The notes under the pieces were generated by a model that searched no databases, was not told the origin of the DNA, and was given only the letters and a program-made list of their open reading frames with translations. Shown here piece by piece: positions 6,601 through 7,180 of a stretch of 7,180 nucleotides of DNA. The stretch's first letter is position 1. Each line of letters begins with the position of its first letter. The position numbers and the translations under genes were made by a program. The stretch lies in contig NZ_CAMFHL010000316.1 in assembly GCF_945952095.1 (NCBI RefSeq), positions 1 through 7,180 of the forward strand. The letters run 5' to 3'. The stretch comes from an uncultured Arsenicibacter sp. (GTDB lineage: Bacteria > Bacteroidota > Bacteroidia > Cytophagales > Spirosomataceae).

Positions 6601-7180
6601 ATCAGCCCGTCGGCCCTCACCCTGACCTGCACCAGTCCGACGGCCTCGCTGTCAATCAATGGTACAGGCACCATCCGGTGGGACAATGCCTCTACGGACA
6701 TTACCCGTACGGTCAGCACATCAGGTACTTACTCGGTCACGCTCACCGCCGCCAACGGATGTACCAACACCGCCAGTCTGTCGGTTTCTGCCGATCAGGG
6801 AGCACCAACGGTCAGCATCAGCCCCTCGGCCCTCACCCTGACCTGCGCCAGCCCGACGGCTTCACTGTCAGTCAACGGAACCGGCACCGCCCTATGGGAC
6901 AATGCCTCCACGGACGTCACCCGCACGGTCAGCACATCAGGTACTTATTCAGTCACGCTCACCGCCGCCAACGGTTGCACCAATACCGCCAGTGTGACCA
7001 TTGCTGCCGATCAGGGAGCACCAACGGTCAGCATCAGCCCGTCGGCCCTCACCCTGACCTGCGCCAGCCCGACGGCCTCACTGTCAGTTAACGGAACCGG
7101 CACCATCCTGTGGGACAATGTGTCAACGGACGTCACCCGCACGGTCAGCACGTCGGGCACTTACTCGGTCACGCTCACCG
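3700..7180 (+). CDS. Secreted GH13 alpha-amylase with an inserted module and an Ig-like repeat tail, 3' end outside the window
   Basis: The frame is open for 1160 codons from ATG 3700 to the window end with no stop. This start gives a clean signal peptide: hydrophobic residues 4-17, then PAHA before Gln22. There is no lipobox, so the enzyme is predicted to be released or carried on by another system. The mature part starts VMLQGFYW, typical of GH13. All four GH13 conserved regions are present: ADMVYNH (Asp113, His118); GLRMDAVKH (Arg414, nucleophile Asp416); VVGEW (acid/base Glu446); FLNNHD (His526, transition-state Asp527). About 200 residues (roughly 133-330) lie between the first region and the domain B-like segment WNAFRPNW, far more than usual. 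Domain C covers about 608-722, ending SYSVWVRD. Three diverged Ig-like domains (about 728-963) follow, then near-identical 72-residue repeats from 964. It should cut internal alpha-1,4 bonds of starch. A Type IX sorting domain may lie beyond the window, but this is a guess. Confidence 0.93.
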   Translation, partial: MRNVYFWLCCLFCSIYIPAHAQQVMLQGFYWDYPKTGQGFNWSDTLRLKAQNLGRAGFTHVWYPPFAGNGNKSGGYDPKDLFIGPSQTSLGTLPQITDMVNSFTANGITPVADMVYNHRDGGRPENNPAVKEYMLNYAGANNGSCNYGDNNTTQTTSYKQPFPSDRVRMVVPVGGTTGLGAGHYYININSRSGGYAGQRYLLYITTNKAGGGSAWDFASGCNPSAAATSINAPNGTYSASLQQGYWVEMNNNKTEFDLNLQSTDFNADGDSLFIQAVNLCGNYTDHRIWKIWYGTGNYDIADQGAQNGANYKLLFQTYTDFSGLPSKRGGLNWNAFRPNWNAQNVTATNGSGYHDSSKGGYGFGGATGTCLGPAWSQQSMDYFNDYDHSQSSGRDTLIAWTKWAYDKLGSKGLRMDAVKHFDPKFVADMLSSMYTSGRTPNLVVGEWYGENLNELQGWVNNVSSHLNLLNPSAASAIPVKVFDFSLRRALKDAIDNGANARQVYFSGLRDGKGMSGFNIMTFLNNHDFRSSNQSYGDALVHTNPMLGYAYLLTNNQLGVPTVFYPDYYGYPARNTTFGTDPYPFDYHPTGLSPMKKEIDRLMLVLKQYISGSQAVSYLNHYGGTGNAPTAPTNFISGDYNRCLIYQLTGTGAAGGKDVIVAINFDTNPLKVDHAIAAQNGIGNGTRFLDVLGRSAFPFGVVDNQNRMYIELPAKSYSVWVRDATPLSATLASAPTNATICPGQSATLTVNTIGGTAPYSYSFSSNATATGSSSVVSATTSGAYSVTVTDALGLTTVASVDIALYSVSALTLSNNTPVCAGTPVALSASTGFNSYTFTGNNTSNSGSNAVLTLSLPSGTYAFTVTATDANGCTAVSNTSSVTVNALPVTSLSAVGSGLITCAAPATLVASGTSSYTLAGPNNYSLAQNAAEFIVTSAGIYTLTGQNTAGCLTSATLSVSEDKTPPTVSISPSALTLTCTSPTASLSINGTGTIRWDNASTDITRTVSTSGTYSVTLTAANGCTNTASLSVSADQGAPTVSISPSALTLTCASPTASLSVNGTGTALWDNASTDVTRTVSTSGTYSVTLTAANGCTNTASVTIAADQGAPTVSISPSALTLTCASPTASLSVNGTGTILWDNVSTDVTRTVSTSGTYSVTLT
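4096..4680 (+). other. Inserted beta-rich module inside the GH13 catalytic domain
   Basis: Approximate coding span of amylase residues 133-327, between NHRDGGRPENNPAVKEY and the domain B-like RGGLNWNAFRPNW. It contains strand-like stretches such as VRMVVPVGG, HYYININ, RYLLYITTNK and SLFIQAVNL, two Cys residues in SGCNPS and NLCGNY plus one in GSCNYG, and many Asn/Gly/Ser/Thr. This looks like a beta-sandwich, possibly carbohydrate-binding, rather than an ordinary GH13 loop. Boundaries are judged by eye and the family is not recognised. Confidence 0.5.
5881..6588 (+). other. Three diverged Ig-like domains after domain C of the amylase
   Basis: Residues about 728-807, 808-887 and 888-963 each follow the pattern of a start with Cys-x-(G/A), a middle Ser/Thr-rich strand region, then SG.Y..TVT or SAG.YTLT. 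The second (PVCAG...ANGCTAV) and third (ITCAA...TAGCLTS) have a Cys pair that could form a disulfide, whereas the first (TICPGQ) has only one Cys. Such domains are common in large Bacteroidota exoproteins and mainly serve as spacers or adhesive modules. Confidence 0.75.
6589..7180 (+). repeat. 216-bp tandem repeats encoding near-identical 72-residue Ig-like domains
   Basis: Units start at 6589, 6805 and 7021, an exact 216-base period; the third is cut by the window end after 160 bases. Each begins PTVSISPSALTLTC and contains W-D-N (residues 31-33), TRTVSTSGTYSVTLTAANGC and, in the two complete units, a final DQGA. Each complete unit has two Cys residues at unit positions 14 and 58, a plausible disulfide. 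Units 2 and 3 differ at about 14 of the 160 bases they share, mostly at silent positions. More copies may continue downstream. Confidence 0.95.

Noticed and set aside
6543..7091. Plus-strand open frame of 182 codons with a repeated His/Gln/Arg-rich translation
   Set aside because: It is a shifted-frame reading of the 216-bp repeats of the amylase tail. Its apparent repeats simply mirror the DNA repeat, and the amylase frame stays open throughout.
6589..7180. CRISPR-like or mobile-element origin for the tandem repeats
   Set aside because: The repeats are contiguous, in frame, without spacers or terminal inverted repeats, and encode a clear protein module.

Overview
The window looks like part of a starch-utilization (Sus-type) polysaccharide utilization locus from a Bacteroidota chromosome. 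Three things point there: a SusC C-terminus ending in aromatic Phe, a SusD lipoprotein next to it, and start codons with no clear Shine-Dalgarno sequence. The moderately high GC content and the long Ig-like tails suggest an environmental Cytophagales/Spirosomaceae-type organism rather than a gut Bacteroides. That placement is inference; no marker gene is present.

Layout, all on the + strand: (1) 1-429, the last 142 residues of a SusC-like TonB-dependent transporter. (2) 430-558, a gap filled by a long imperfect hairpin followed by a T-run just before the next start codon. (3) 559-2151, a complete SusD-like glycan-binding lipoprotein. (4) 2152-2215, a gap with a perfect 15-bp hairpin. (5) 2216-3523, a complete SusE/SusF-type surface lipoprotein with an N-terminal SusE-like region and three tandem copies of a starch-binding module. 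(6) 3513-3570, two consecutive hairpins, the second a convincing intrinsic terminator. (7) 3571-3699, a short leader with no clear promoter. (8) 3700 to the window end, an uninterrupted open frame of 1160 codons: a secreted GH13 alpha-amylase with all four conserved catalytic regions, an unusually long insertion before domain B, domain C, then at least six Ig-like domains. The last three Ig-like domains are encoded by exact 216-bp tandem repeats, and the gene runs off the window.

Expected division of labour: the amylase cuts starch outside the cell, SusE/F and SusD hold starch and maltooligosaccharides on the cell surface, and SusC imports the products with TonB energy. The amylase has a plain signal peptide with no lipobox, unlike Bacteroides SusG, and lies beyond a terminator. 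It is therefore probably a free or Type IX-secreted enzyme transcribed separately from susC-susD-susE. No regulator, RNA gene, mobile element or CRISPR array was found. The most interesting items are the RNA-hairpin-punctuated operon, the amylase insertion, and the near-identical Ig repeats.
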